Source of the DNA: an uncultured Adlercreutzia sp.
GTDB taxonomy: Bacteria > Actinomycetota > Coriobacteriia > Coriobacteriales > Eggerthellaceae
Assembly: GCA_910589165.1 (NCBI GenBank)
Contig: CAJUSP010000016.1
Location: 1 to 64,000 of the forward strand
Length of the DNA: 64,000 bases
Direction: 5' to 3'
Shown here: piece by piece, positions 9,743 to 18,270 of the stretch
Position numbering within the stretch: position 1 is the stretch's first letter
Layout of the letters: every line of letters begins with the position of its first letter
The notes under the pieces: generated by a model
The model's database searches: none
Told to the model about the DNA's origin: nothing
What the model saw: the letters and a program-made list of their open reading frames with translations, nothing else
Program-made: the position numbers and the translations under genes

Positions 9743-12700
9743 GTTTGCTCGATGGCTGTCGCGAGGGGCAGCTTCAAACCATCACCACGTTCGACCGTCC
9801 CCTTATGGTGTCGGCCGGCGCCGGCTCGGGTAAGACGTTCACCCTCACTCGGCGCATCGCCTACGCCCTCACGGAGGGTGCGGCCGATTCGGGTGTGGAG
9901 TCCATCGACCAGGTGCTAGCCATCACCTTCACGGTGAAGGCCGCCGCCGAGCTGCGCGACCGCATTCGCGCCCTCCTTCGCGAAGAGGGCCTCGTTGAAG
10001 AGTCTCTCAAGGTGGATGAGGCCTGGGTGTGCACAATCGGGTCCATGGCATCCCGCATCCTGCGAGAGCATGCCCTCGAGGTGGGCGTAGACCCTGCTTT
10101 CGAGATGTTGGAAGAGGGGGAGGCGAAGTTCCTGCGCGCCGAGGCGCTCGAGCGGGTACTGGCGCGGCAGGGCGAAGCGGGCGACCCCTTGGTGGGCGCT
10201 GTTATCGAGGAAATCGGCCTGCGCGCGACGGGGTCATACGGGAAGGCCCTCGTCGATCATGCGCAGCAGGTGCTCGGGTGCGTGCGCTCGATGCCTGAGG
10301 GCTTCGACGGCTTGCGGGTGACGCTGCCCAAGCACCGCCCCGCCGATGCCGCGCGAAAGCTTCTCGAGGCCGCTTACTCCGTGCTCGGGGTGGCGGAGGC
10401 ATGGGAAGAGCTCGACAAAGCCGACGGCCCCTTCCGCGATGCCCTCTGCGAGGGCGTCGAGAACGTGCAGCGATGGCTCGAGGAGAACCCGTCGTCGGAC
10501 TATCTGGACCCGCTCTTCGATGGAGAGGCATTCTGCGACGCGTTGTTCTCGCTCCCCCCGGGTTCCGAGAAGTACCGCTCGAAAAAGCCCGATGCCGACG
10601 TGTTCGCCGCATGGCGCGATGCCTATGCCGAAGCAGCCTTCGACGTTGCCGCCGCCATGGGCTCGCGCATCGCTGTGGCCGCTGTGCGACTCGCGCGGCA
10701 GATTGACGAGGAGTACCAGCTGATCAAGGGGCCTGGGCGCCTCGATCAGAGCGATTTGCTCTCTCGGTGCCTCGCGGCCTTCCGGGCTCACCCCGAGCTT
10801 TCGGAGAGCTACCGGCGCCGCTTCAAACTTATTATGGTGGACGAGTTCCAGGATACGGACAAGCTTCAGGTGGAGGTCATTCGCGCCCTCGCGCAGCCGG
10901 GGTTCGCCAATGTGTGCACCGTGGGCGACGCGCAGCAGAGCATCTACCGGTTCCGCGGCGCCGATGTGAACGTCTTCTTCGACTACCGCGATCAGCTGAC
11001 CGCGGGCGCGGTGCCTCCCTCGTTCGCCCTGCTGCCCGACAACTTCCGCAGCCACGGCGATGTGCTTGCCTTAGTCGACGCCATCTTCTCCCAGCCCCAG
11101 GTGTTCGGCGAGCGCTTCTTGCACCTGGATGCGCAGGGGGCGGTGAACAGGCAGCCCGACGCGATCTTCGACGGGGGCGCTTATCCGCGCATCCACATCG
11201 AGGCGCTCCACAACGACACCACGAAGGAGACCGTCTCCTCCGACGAGGCCGTCGAGCGTGCCGCGCGGGACATAGCCGAGCATTTCGCGGCCCTGCGCTC
11301 GCGGGGCGCCCGTCCCGGCGAGATGGCGCTGCTCTTGGGGAGCATGAAGAAGGCCGAGGTGTACCAGCGGGCGCTGCGCGAGGCCGGCCTCGAGAGCCTT
11401 GTCTCGGGCGGCTCTGGCTTCGGGAAGAGCCCGGAGGCTGCGCTGGTGGCGGCGCTGCTGCGCGTGGCCGAGAACCGAGACGACAGCGAGGCGCTGTACC
11501 AGGTGCTCGCATCGCCTCTGTTCGCGCTGGACGATGACGTGCTGCTCGTGCTTGCCACCAAGGATGCGCTGGCGCAGGGGGAGAGCCTCGATTGGCCTCG
11601 CCAGCCGCTCTCCGCCGGGTTCTTCGCCCCAGATCGGGATGTCGTGGAGGCGGCCTTCGGGCTGTCCGACGACGAGAGGCGGGCCCTTTCGGCGGCCCGC
11701 ACTATGTTGGGCCGCTTCCTTGCTCGGGTGCCGCACTGTGGCGCCTCCTCCTCGGTGCGCGGCCTTCTGGCTGAAAGCGGACTGCTCGACCGATTGCAGA
11801 GTCGTGGGGTGGAGGGTCTTGCCCAGGCCGCCAACTACAACAAGGCCTGCGTTATCGTCGATGAGCTCGAGCGGGGAAGCCTGGGCGCGGCCGATCTTTC
11901 GCGCCGCTATGCGGATTATATTGCCCTTGCGAAGGAGGCTCCGGGCTCCCTGGCCACCCTCGATGCCGATTTCGTCCAGATAATGACCGTACATGCCTCG
12001 AAGGGGCTCGAGTTTCCCCATGTCGCCGTGGCCGAGCTGAAGGACGGCTTCTCGCGCGGCATCATGCCTGCGTTCATGGTTGAGAATATCGGTGACGAGA
12101 CGTACCTGGCCGCCAAGTATCTGCCGGCGTGTGCCGGGAAGGCAAATGCCGACAAGTGCATGAAGTTCGACCGGCCCGATGACGAGGTGGCCGGGCTTCC
12201 TCTCCTCGACGGCGAGTCGGCTCCGCGGGCCTATGCGGCCGAATCGGCGGGTCGGTTCATGCGCAGGCTGCTGGCGTACCTGGTCCGTCAGGAGCGCGAG
12301 GAGGCGCGCCGCCTGTTGTACGTGGCGCTTACCCGCGCGAGCAAATCGCTCATGCTGGTGCTCCGCTACGGCAAGAAGTGCAGGGAGGGCTACGGCGGCA
12401 GCTGGATCACAGAAGACGTGCACGACGCATTGAGCTGGCCGCTCGATGCGTCACCCTCGGTCACGATGGTCGATTTCGGGGGAAAGGCGAAGGCTCGCGT
12501 GGTGTCTGAGCGCCTGCTTCGCGAAGACACTACTGCCGAAGAGGTCGAGGCGTTGGCCGAATCGGAAAAGGAGGAGGCCGAGGGTGAGCCGGCGGCTGCG
12601 GCGGACCCAGAGGACGAGAGCGCACCGTTTCTGGTTCCCGTGCGACCGTTGCCGCCCGATACGGTATTCGTTCCGGCGCGCCGAGGCAGAGAGGGCGTGT

Positions 12701-13482
12701 GCTCGTACTCCTCTCTTTCCGGGGTGCATGAGCACGCTGGCGAGTCGGTTTCCGATGCGGCAGCCGGCAATGTCGTTGGGCCCGGTGCGGCGGGCGCCGA
12801 CCGTGAGTCGCTGCCGCTAGGGACGTCCCTAGGCGGCGAGGGATCTGACATACGGGAAGGCGTCCCAGGCGAGGACGCCACGGCGTTGGGCCTGGCCTTC
12901 CACCACTTGGCGCAGCAGGCCATCGAACGGAGCGCCCAAGGAGCGCTCTATGAGCCCGATGAGGTGGCTGTTGAGGCGCAGATTCGAAAAGGGCAGCTCA
13001 CCGAAGGACAGCGGGACCGATTGCGTCGTGCGCTGGCGTTCTGGCTTTCCAGCGACGAGGCCGCCCGCTTCGCCGCTCACGCGAACCTCGGCGCCGAGGT
13101 GCCCTTCATCGTCGAGTTCGCCCCCGAGCCCCCGGCGGGCGACGGGGCTGTACCTGTCGAGCCCTTCTACCTGGAGGGCGAGATCGACGGCTTGGCCGAC
13201 AACGGCGACGGCGCGGCCTTCCTCATCGACTACAAGACCGGCGGCAGCCCGGAGGAGACGCCTGAGGCCCTGGACGCGAAGCACCGCCTACAGGCGAGCT
13301 GCTACGCCTACGCCCTCATGCGCGCCGGCTACACGTCGGTGGATGCGCATTTTCTGCGCATCGAGCACGTTTCGGCGACGAACCCCTGCGATCCGCAGAT
13401 CGTGCCCTATCATTTCACGACCGAGGATATGCCGGCTTTAGAGGTGCTCATTCGAGAGCGGCACCGCGAGGCGACGGCATAG
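9739..13482 (+). CDS. addA: AddA-type UvrD/Rep helicase-nuclease subunit A
   Basis: A 1247-residue superfamily 1 helicase with a C-terminal nuclease. Walker A GAGSGKT is near residue 28. Walker B/motif II VDEFQDTD is near 367, GDAQQSIYRFRGA near 396, HASKGLEFPHVAV near 752 and LLYVALTRASKSL near 859. After an acidic, low-complexity linker (about 930-1040) comes a RecB-family nuclease with GLAFHHLAQQAIE near 1050 and the catalytic FLIDYKTGG near 1161. With AddB it would unwind and resect DNA ends and load RecA after Chi-like recognition (family knowledge). Start overlaps addB by 4 bases. Confidence 0.92.
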   Translation: MSLLDGCREGQLQTITTFDRPLMVSAGAGSGKTFTLTRRIAYALTEGAADSGVESIDQVLAITFTVKAAAELRDRIRALLREEGLVEESLKVDEAWVCTIGSMASRILREHALEVGVDPAFEMLEEGEAKFLRAEALERVLARQGEAGDPLVGAVIEEIGLRATGSYGKALVDHAQQVLGCVRSMPEGFDGLRVTLPKHRPADAARKLLEAAYSVLGVAEAWEELDKADGPFRDALCEGVENVQRWLEENPSSDYLDPLFDGEAFCDALFSLPPGSEKYRSKKPDADVFAAWRDAYAEAAFDVAAAMGSRIAVAAVRLARQIDEEYQLIKGPGRLDQSDLLSRCLAAFRAHPELSESYRRRFKLIMVDEFQDTDKLQVEVIRALAQPGFANVCTVGDAQQSIYRFRGADVNVFFDYRDQLTAGAVPPSFALLPDNFRSHGDVLALVDAIFSQPQVFGERFLHLDAQGAVNRQPDAIFDGGAYPRIHIEALHNDTTKETVSSDEAVERAARDIAEHFAALRSRGARPGEMALLLGSMKKAEVYQRALREAGLESLVSGGSGFGKSPEAALVAALLRVAENRDDSEALYQVLASPLFALDDDVLLVLATKDALAQGESLDWPRQPLSAGFFAPDRDVVEAAFGLSDDERRALSAARTMLGRFLARVPHCGASSSVRGLLAESGLLDRLQSRGVEGLAQAANYNKACVIVDELERGSLGAADLSRRYADYIALAKEAPGSLATLDADFVQIMTVHASKGLEFPHVAVAELKDGFSRGIMPAFMVENIGDETYLAAKYLPACAGKANADKCMKFDRPDDEVAGLPLLDGESAPRAYAAESAGRFMRRLLAYLVRQEREEARRLLYVALTRASKSLMLVLRYGKKCREGYGGSWITEDVHDALSWPLDASPSVTMVDFGGKAKARVVSERLLREDTTAEEVEALAESEKEEAEGEPAAAADPEDESAPFLVPVRPLPPDTVFVPARRGREGVCSYSSLSGVHEHAGESVSDAAAGNVVGPGAAGADRESLPLGTSLGGEGSDIREGVPGEDATALGLAFHHLAQQAIERSAQGALYEPDEVAVEAQIRKGQLTEGQRDRLRRALAFWLSSDEAARFAAHANLGAEVPFIVEFAPEPPAGDGAVPVEPFYLEGEIDGLADNGDGAAFLIDYKTGGSPEETPEALDAKHRLQASCYAYALMRAGYTSVDAHFLRIEHVSATNPCDPQIVPYHFTTEDMPALEVLIRERHREATA

Positions 13483-13557
13483 GGGCGGCCTCTCGTGGCG
13501 CCCGAGCGGCAGCGACGAGGGCCGCTCCCCAATGAGCGACAAGCAAGGAGGCCAGCC

Positions 13558-13863
13558 ATGGCGCGTGAGCATACCGGAACCAACCGCGACCGCAGCGAGT
13601 ACTACGGCGCCCTGCAAGATGTGGTCGACGGCCTGTACGCCGAGTGGGGCGATTTGGATCCGACCATCGCCGAGGCCCTCGGCGCCAAGGTGCGTCGGCT
13701 CGATGTGGTGCTCGCCGCCGAGGCGGCCGACCTGCCCGACGAGCTGCTGCGCATCGTCACGCTGCTGCCTCCCGGCGACTACACCCGCGACCGCCTCTGC
13801 ACCCAGCTCAACAGCGCCATCGCCGGCCACGCCTGGGGCCAGGTCTACGGCACGGTGGAATAG
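13558..13863 (+). CDS. Hypothetical 101-residue protein downstream of addA
   Basis: Starts MAREHTGTNRDRSEYYG at 13558 with AAGGAGG (13546-13552) upstream. The protein is acidic and mostly helical, with no signal peptide, cysteines or membrane segment. I recognise no family. It lies about 75 bases after addA on the same strand and may be co-transcribed with it. It ends before a strong hairpin shared with the convergent amidinohydrolase gene. Confidence 0.7.
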   Translation: MAREHTGTNRDRSEYYGALQDVVDGLYAEWGDLDPTIAEALGAKVRRLDVVLAAEAADLPDELLRIVTLLPPGDYTRDRLCTQLNSAIAGHAWGQVYGTVE

Positions 13864-13901
13864 GGAGTCTCCATTCGCGGTTATGCGCGATTATACCGTG
13901 G

Positions 13902-13938
13902 CAAAAAGAGGGGCCCGAAAGCCGACGCCTCCGGGCCC
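13902..13938 (-). terminator. Rho-independent terminator for the amidinohydrolase gene
   Basis: GGGCCCG / CGGGCCC stem (13911-13917 with 13932-13938). On the minus strand it is followed by CTCTTTTTGCC. It sits between convergent genes and may work in both directions. Confidence 0.75.
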
Positions 13939-13985
13939 TTGCGCAGGCTTATGCCCGCTCTAGGCTTCCGTATGCCCCAAAGCGC

Positions 13986-14762
13986 TTAGAAGCGCAGGCT
14001 CAGGCAGGAAAGGCCGCCGTCCACCTTGCGGTACTCGGAAGTGTCCACCACGAGCGTCTTGTAGCCCAGATCCTGCACGGCCTTCAGCACCGTGGGGTAG
14101 CCCTCGGGTACGATGACGGTGCCGTTCACCCAGATGCAGTTGGCGCCGTAGGCCTCGTCCTCGGGCACGACCACCTTGTTGTACTCGGCGAAGTCGGGCT
14201 TGTCGATGAACTCGCCGGACACCAGCATGTTGCCGTCTTCCAGGTAGTTCACGCCGGTCTTCAGGTGCAGCACTTCCTCCAGCGGCACCTCGGAGCCCTC
14301 GAGCCCCCAGCCTTCCAGAATCTCGATGAATTGGCGGATGCCCTCCTCGTTGGTGCGGGCCGAGCGGCCCACGTAGAAGTGGTCGCCCACCATCATGACG
14401 TCGCCGCCGTCCAGCGTGCCGGGCGCCACGATGTGCTTGACGTGCTCGTCGTCGAAGAACTGGCGAATGGTCGGCTCGATCTCGTCCTTCTCGCCGTTGC
14501 GGCTTTCGGCGCCGGGGTTGGTGATGATGGCGCCGCAGCGGGTGATGACGGCCGGATCCTCCACGAAGCAGGAATCCGGGTACTGCTCGAGCGCGGGCAG
14601 CTCGGTCACTTCCACGCCGCACTGCTTCAGGGCCGCGATGTAGTCGTCGTGCTCCTCGACGGCGCGCTCGTAGATGGGCTGGCCGAGCTCCGGGGCGCTC
14701 GTGATGCCGTCGCACAGCGACCGGCCGGGCTTGCGGACGATGACGTTGGTGAACTTGGTCAT
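13986..14762 (-). CDS. Dimethylarginine dimethylaminohydrolase / amidinohydrolase family protein
   Basis: A 258-residue member of the guanidino-group-modifying superfamily, closest in pattern to DDAH, which hydrolyses Nw-methylated arginines to citrulline and a methylamine. Visible landmarks: YPDSCFVED (about residue 60), GTLDGGDVM with GRSARTNEEG (about 117-140), the catalytic-His segment VLHLKTGVNYL (about 160), ANCIWVNGTVIVPEGYP (about 205) and the catalytic-Cys C-terminus GGLSCLSLRF. The start at 14762 (MTKFTNVIV) has AAGGAG upstream; a longer frame to 14804 lacks a site. Monocistronic, with a terminator after it. Arginine deiminase is the nearest alternative, but the short length and C-terminal GGxSCLSLRF favour DDAH. 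Confidence 0.85.
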   Translation of the reverse strand: MTKFTNVIVRKPGRSLCDGITSAPELGQPIYERAVEEHDDYIAALKQCGVEVTELPALEQYPDSCFVEDPAVITRCGAIITNPGAESRNGEKDEIEPTIRQFFDDEHVKHIVAPGTLDGGDVMMVGDHFYVGRSARTNEEGIRQFIEILEGWGLEGSEVPLEEVLHLKTGVNYLEDGNMLVSGEFIDKPDFAEYNKVVVPEDEAYGANCIWVNGTVIVPEGYPTVLKAVQDLGYKTLVVDTSEYRKVDGGLSCLSLRF

Positions 14763-14853
14763 GGGTAAGCTCCTTGTCGATGTATCGCGCGCGGTTTTGC
14801 GCACAGCGACAGTGTAGCCCTAACCCCGCGTCAACTGAAGCCCCAAACGAGAA

Positions 14854-15108
14854 CTATCCCTCTTCGCGCTCGAGCAGCAGATCGGCCAAAAAGCGGATGA
14901 TGTCGTCGGACTCGTAGAGCGGCTTGCCGTCGACGACCAGGCAGGGCACCTGGCCCTTGCCGCCGATGCGGATGAGCTCGTCCTTCACGCCCGGCTCGAG
15001 CACGTCGCGCATGGGCATGGCGATGTCCTCTTCCTCCATGAAGGCGATCACTTTGTGGCAAAACGGGCACGTGGGCTTGTAGTACAGAACCATGTTGTCG
15101 AAATACAT
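14854..15108 (-). CDS. Glutaredoxin-like protein
   Basis: An 84-residue thioredoxin-fold protein with the dithiol active site KPTCPFCHK (about residues 11-19), the cis-Pro segment GQVPCLVVDGKPLYES (about 53-68) and a DDIIRFL helix, as in glutaredoxin and GST N-terminal domains. It would reduce disulfides or deglutathionylate proteins in the cytoplasm. The start MYFDNMVLYY at 15108 is preceded by GGAGG; the open frame extends further upstream without a site. The gene is followed by the amidinohydrolase gene on the same strand, 91 bases away. Confidence 0.85.
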   Translation of the reverse strand: MYFDNMVLYYKPTCPFCHKVIAFMEEEDIAMPMRDVLEPGVKDELIRIGGKGQVPCLVVDGKPLYESDDIIRFLADLLLEREEG

Positions 15109-15402
15109 ACCTATTCCTCCGATCGATGCACGAACTGACCTGTTAGATGGACAAGATCGCGTTGGTTGCGCGCGAAACTGCCTCCGTGCCATGCTATTAC
15201 CGTCCCGTGCCCGGAGAAACCGCAGATGGCGAAATTAATCGAGCTGTCAACCAGGGCTCAGGTTCTCGAAACGCACGGCACCGCTCGGCGCTTATGTAGG
15301 GCGTGCGGGTCATGGTTGGGGGTACAATGGCGCTGTTACCTACTGGCTGCCCGGCAGGCGCACGGTGTGCAGGCGCGGGCGCGTCGCGAAGGAGTTTGCC
15401 CC

Positions 15403-16485
15403 ATGGCTCGTGTCTACAACTTTTCCGCCGGTCCCGCGGTGCTGCCCGAGGAGGTCCTGCGCCAGGCAGCCGCCGAGATGCTCGACTACAACGGCACCGG
15501 CATGTCCGTCATGGAGATGAGCCACCGCTCGAAGCCCTTCGCCGAGATCATCGAGACCGCCGAGGCCGACCTGCGCGAGCTTCTGGCTATCCCCGACAAC
15601 TACCAGGTGCTGTTCCTGCAGGGCGGCGCCACCCAGCAGTTCGCCGCCATCCCCATGAACCTCATGCAGAACAAGGTGGCCGACTACATCGTGTCCGGCT
15701 CGTGGTCGAAGAAGGCCTGGAAGGAGGCGCAGCTCTACGGCACCGCCAACTGCGTGGCCTCCTCCGAGGACGAGAACTTCTCCTACGTGCCCGACGTCGA
15801 CGGCCTTGCGTTCTCGCCCGACGCCGACTACGTCTACATCTGCCAGAACGAGACCATCTACGGCACCACCTACCCGAAGCTGCCCGACACCGGCGACATC
15901 CCGCTCGTGACCGACGTGAGCTCGATGTTCCTCTCCGAGCCCATGGACGTGTCGAAGTTCGGGCTCATCTACGGCGGCGTGCAGAAGAACATAGGACCTG
16001 CCGGCGTGACCATCGTCATCGTGCGCGACGACCTTATCCGCGAGGACGTGCTGCCGTTCACCCCCTCCATCATGCGCTACACCACCCAGGCCAAGGCGAA
16101 GTCGCTCTCGAACACGCCCCCGGCCTACGGCATCTACGTCTGCGGGCTGGTGTTCAAGTGGCTGAAGAACATGGGCGGTCTGGCCGTCATGAAGGAGCGC
16201 AACGTCGAGAAGGCGGGCATCCTGTACGACTACCTGGACCAGAGCAAGCTGTTCCGCGGCACCGCGCGCAAGGAGGACCGCTCGCTTATGAACGTGCCCT
16301 TCGTCACCGGCTCCGACGAGCTGGACGCGCTGTTCGTGGCCGAGGCGAAGAGCCACGGTATCGAGTCCATCAAGGGGCATCGCTCGGTGGGCGGCATGCG
16401 CGCGAGCATCTACAACGCCATGCCGAAGGCCGGCGTCGAGGCGCTTGTGGCCTTCATGGCCGAGTTCGAGAAGAACAACGGGTAG
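15403..16485 (+). CDS. serC: Phosphoserine aminotransferase
   Basis: A 360-residue PLP-dependent class V aminotransferase converting 3-phosphohydroxypyruvate to phosphoserine (serine, and pyridoxal phosphate, biosynthesis). Family signatures: NFSAGPAVLPEEVL at the N-terminus, GTGMSVMEMSHRS (about residue 34), LFLQGGATQQFA (about 71), and the Schiff-base lysine segment YGGVQKNIGPAGVTI (about 190). The C-terminal GHRSVGGMRASIYNAMP binds substrate phosphate. The start at 15403 has AAGGAG 9 bases upstream. It is followed by serA after about 100 bases with an 11-bp hairpin in between. Confidence 0.95.
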   Translation: MARVYNFSAGPAVLPEEVLRQAAAEMLDYNGTGMSVMEMSHRSKPFAEIIETAEADLRELLAIPDNYQVLFLQGGATQQFAAIPMNLMQNKVADYIVSGSWSKKAWKEAQLYGTANCVASSEDENFSYVPDVDGLAFSPDADYVYICQNETIYGTTYPKLPDTGDIPLVTDVSSMFLSEPMDVSKFGLIYGGVQKNIGPAGVTIVIVRDDLIREDVLPFTPSIMRYTTQAKAKSLSNTPPAYGIYVCGLVFKWLKNMGGLAVMKERNVEKAGILYDYLDQSKLFRGTARKEDRSLMNVPFVTGSDELDALFVAEAKSHGIESIKGHRSVGGMRASIYNAMPKAGVEALVAFMAEFEKNNG

Positions 16486-16498
16486 CAAGAAGAATGGG

Positions 16499-16525
16499 GA
16501 GGCGCGCGGTATGCCCGCGCGCCTC
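16499..16525 (+). terminator. Hairpin between serC and serA
   Basis: GAGGCGCGCGG, a 5-base loop, CCGCGCGCCTC: a perfect 11-bp stem just after the serC stop. No T run follows, so it may be a weak terminator or an mRNA-stability element that lets serA expression differ from serC. Confidence 0.55.
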
Positions 16526-16587
16526 TGCGTTATGATATGCCGACAGGGAAGATCGTCTCGACGACACGAAGCGAAGGGGCTTGCAGC

Positions 16588-18165
16588 ATGGCGAAGAAGA
16601 TCCTGGTGACGGAAGATCTCGTTCAAGAGGGCATCGATGCGCTGACGGAGCAGGGCTACGAGGTCGATATGCTCATCGACCCGAGTCCCGAGGAGCTTAT
16701 TGGGGCCATCGCGCCCTACGATGCGCTCATCGTGCATCCGAACACGCGCGTGACGCCGGAGGTGCTCGATGCCGCCGAGAACCTGAAGATCATCGGACGC
16801 GCCGGCGTGACCGTGGACAACATCGACATCGAGGCGGCCAGCGAGCGCGGCATCGTCGTGTGCAACGCGCCCACCTCCAACGTCATCTCGGCGGCCGAGC
16901 ATACCATGGCGCTTCTGCTGGCGGCCGCCCGCAACATCCCCGAGGCGAGCGCCTCGATGCATGCCGGCGAGTGGCGCCGGGCCGACTTCATGGGAAGCGA
17001 GCTCTACGGCAAGACGCTCGCCATCTTCGGCCTGGGGCGCGTGGGCGGCCTGGTGGCCGAGCGCGCTGCCGCCTTCGGCATGAACCTCATCGGGCACGAC
17101 CCCTACTGCTCGCCGGAGCGCGCGCTGCATTTGGGCGTCACCCTCTACGACGACGTGGCCCCGGTGCTCGCCCAGGCCGACTTCATCACGGTGCACCTGC
17201 CGCGCACGGTGAACACCCTGGGCATGTTCGGCGCCGACGAGTTCGCCGCCATGAAGGACGGCGTGGTGCTGGTGAACGCGGCCCGCGGCGGCATCTTCAA
17301 TGGTGAGGCCCTGGCCGACTTCGTGGCCGCCGGCAAGGTGGCTGCCGTGGCAGTGGACTCCTTCGAGGTGGAGCCCTGCACCGACTCGCCCCTGCACGAG
17401 TTCCCGAACGCCATCCTGACGCCGCATCTGTCGCCCATGACCCACGAGGCCCAGCGCCGCGCGAGCACACAGATCGCCGAGTACGTGACAACCGGTTTGG
17501 AAGGGGGGCTCGTGGCCACGGCGCTTAACCTGTCGCCGGTGCCGGCCGAGGCCTTCGACACCATCGGGCCCTACGTGCACGCTTGCAAGATGATGGGCTC
17601 GATGGCCAGCCAGATTCTGGGGCACACGCCCAAGAGCCTGAAGGTGGAGCTCGCCGGCGCTATCAGCGAGGCCGACCCGGCGCCGCTCGTGGCCGCGGTG
17701 CTCGACGGCGGCCTGGCCTATCGGCGCATCGGGGCCTTCACGGCGGCCAACGCCGAGTCCATCGCCGCGCGCCACGGCATCTCGGTCCACGCCTCGTCGG
17801 TGCGCGACGCGGCCGAGTACGCCTCGTCGGTGCGCATCGAGGCCGACGGGGTGGAGGTGGCCGCGACGCTGTTCGGCACCGAGCACACGCCGCGCATCAT
17901 CTCGCTTCTGGGCTACAAGATCGACATCGCACCCGCGGCCTGCTCGCTCGTGTTCGAGTACGTGGACGCGCCGGGTCGCATCGGCGTCATCGGCACGGTG
18001 CTCGGCGAGGCCGGCGCCAACATCACCACCATGCAGATCGGCACCAAGCCCGGCGAGGGCTGCGCGCTCGTGTACATGAACGTGGAGGGCACGGTGGACG
18101 AGGCGGTGCTCGACCGCCTGCGCGAGGCCATCGACCTGCGGAATCTGTGGAAGATCGTGCTATAG
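16588..18165 (+). CDS. serA: D-3-phosphoglycerate dehydrogenase, long form with ACT domain
   Basis: 525 residues. Catalyses the first step of serine biosynthesis (3-phosphoglycerate plus NAD to 3-phosphohydroxypyruvate). Substrate- and NAD-binding domains: GRAGVTVDNIDIEAA (about 72), the Rossmann motif GLGRVGGLVAERAAAFG (about 147), VNAARGGIFN (about 231) and the catalytic-His region LTPHLSPMTHEA. It has the intervening ASB domain typical of type 1 actinobacterial enzymes, and a C-terminal ACT domain (VDAPGRIGVIGTVLGEAGAN, about 463) that in this family mediates serine feedback inhibition. Start ATG 16588. Confidence 0.95.
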   Translation: MAKKILVTEDLVQEGIDALTEQGYEVDMLIDPSPEELIGAIAPYDALIVHPNTRVTPEVLDAAENLKIIGRAGVTVDNIDIEAASERGIVVCNAPTSNVISAAEHTMALLLAAARNIPEASASMHAGEWRRADFMGSELYGKTLAIFGLGRVGGLVAERAAAFGMNLIGHDPYCSPERALHLGVTLYDDVAPVLAQADFITVHLPRTVNTLGMFGADEFAAMKDGVVLVNAARGGIFNGEALADFVAAGKVAAVAVDSFEVEPCTDSPLHEFPNAILTPHLSPMTHEAQRRASTQIAEYVTTGLEGGLVATALNLSPVPAEAFDTIGPYVHACKMMGSMASQILGHTPKSLKVELAGAISEADPAPLVAAVLDGGLAYRRIGAFTAANAESIAARHGISVHASSVRDAAEYASSVRIEADGVEVAATLFGTEHTPRIISLLGYKIDIAPAACSLVFEYVDAPGRIGVIGTVLGEAGANITTMQIGTKPGEGCALVYMNVEGTVDEAVLDRLREAIDLRNLWKIVL

Positions 18166-18198
18166 GAACGCTCGATAGCCCGCTATAGTGCTTTTTCA

Positions 18199-18230
18199 AC
18201 GGCGCCCCCATCGGGGCGCCGTGCTGTTTT
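18199..18230 (+). terminator. Rho-independent terminator after serA
   Basis: ACGGCGCCCC / GGGGCGCCGT, 10-bp stem with a 4-base loop, followed by GCTGTTTT. Confidence 0.8.
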
Positions 18231-18270
18231 GCTATGATGCTTCCAGTCATTTTTAGAGAAAGAAGGAGCC

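Noticed and set aside
16486..18270. T-box or serine/leucine riboswitch ahead of serA or leuA
   Set aside because: The leaders are too short and contain only simple hairpins; no T-box sequence or conserved riboswitch core is visible.
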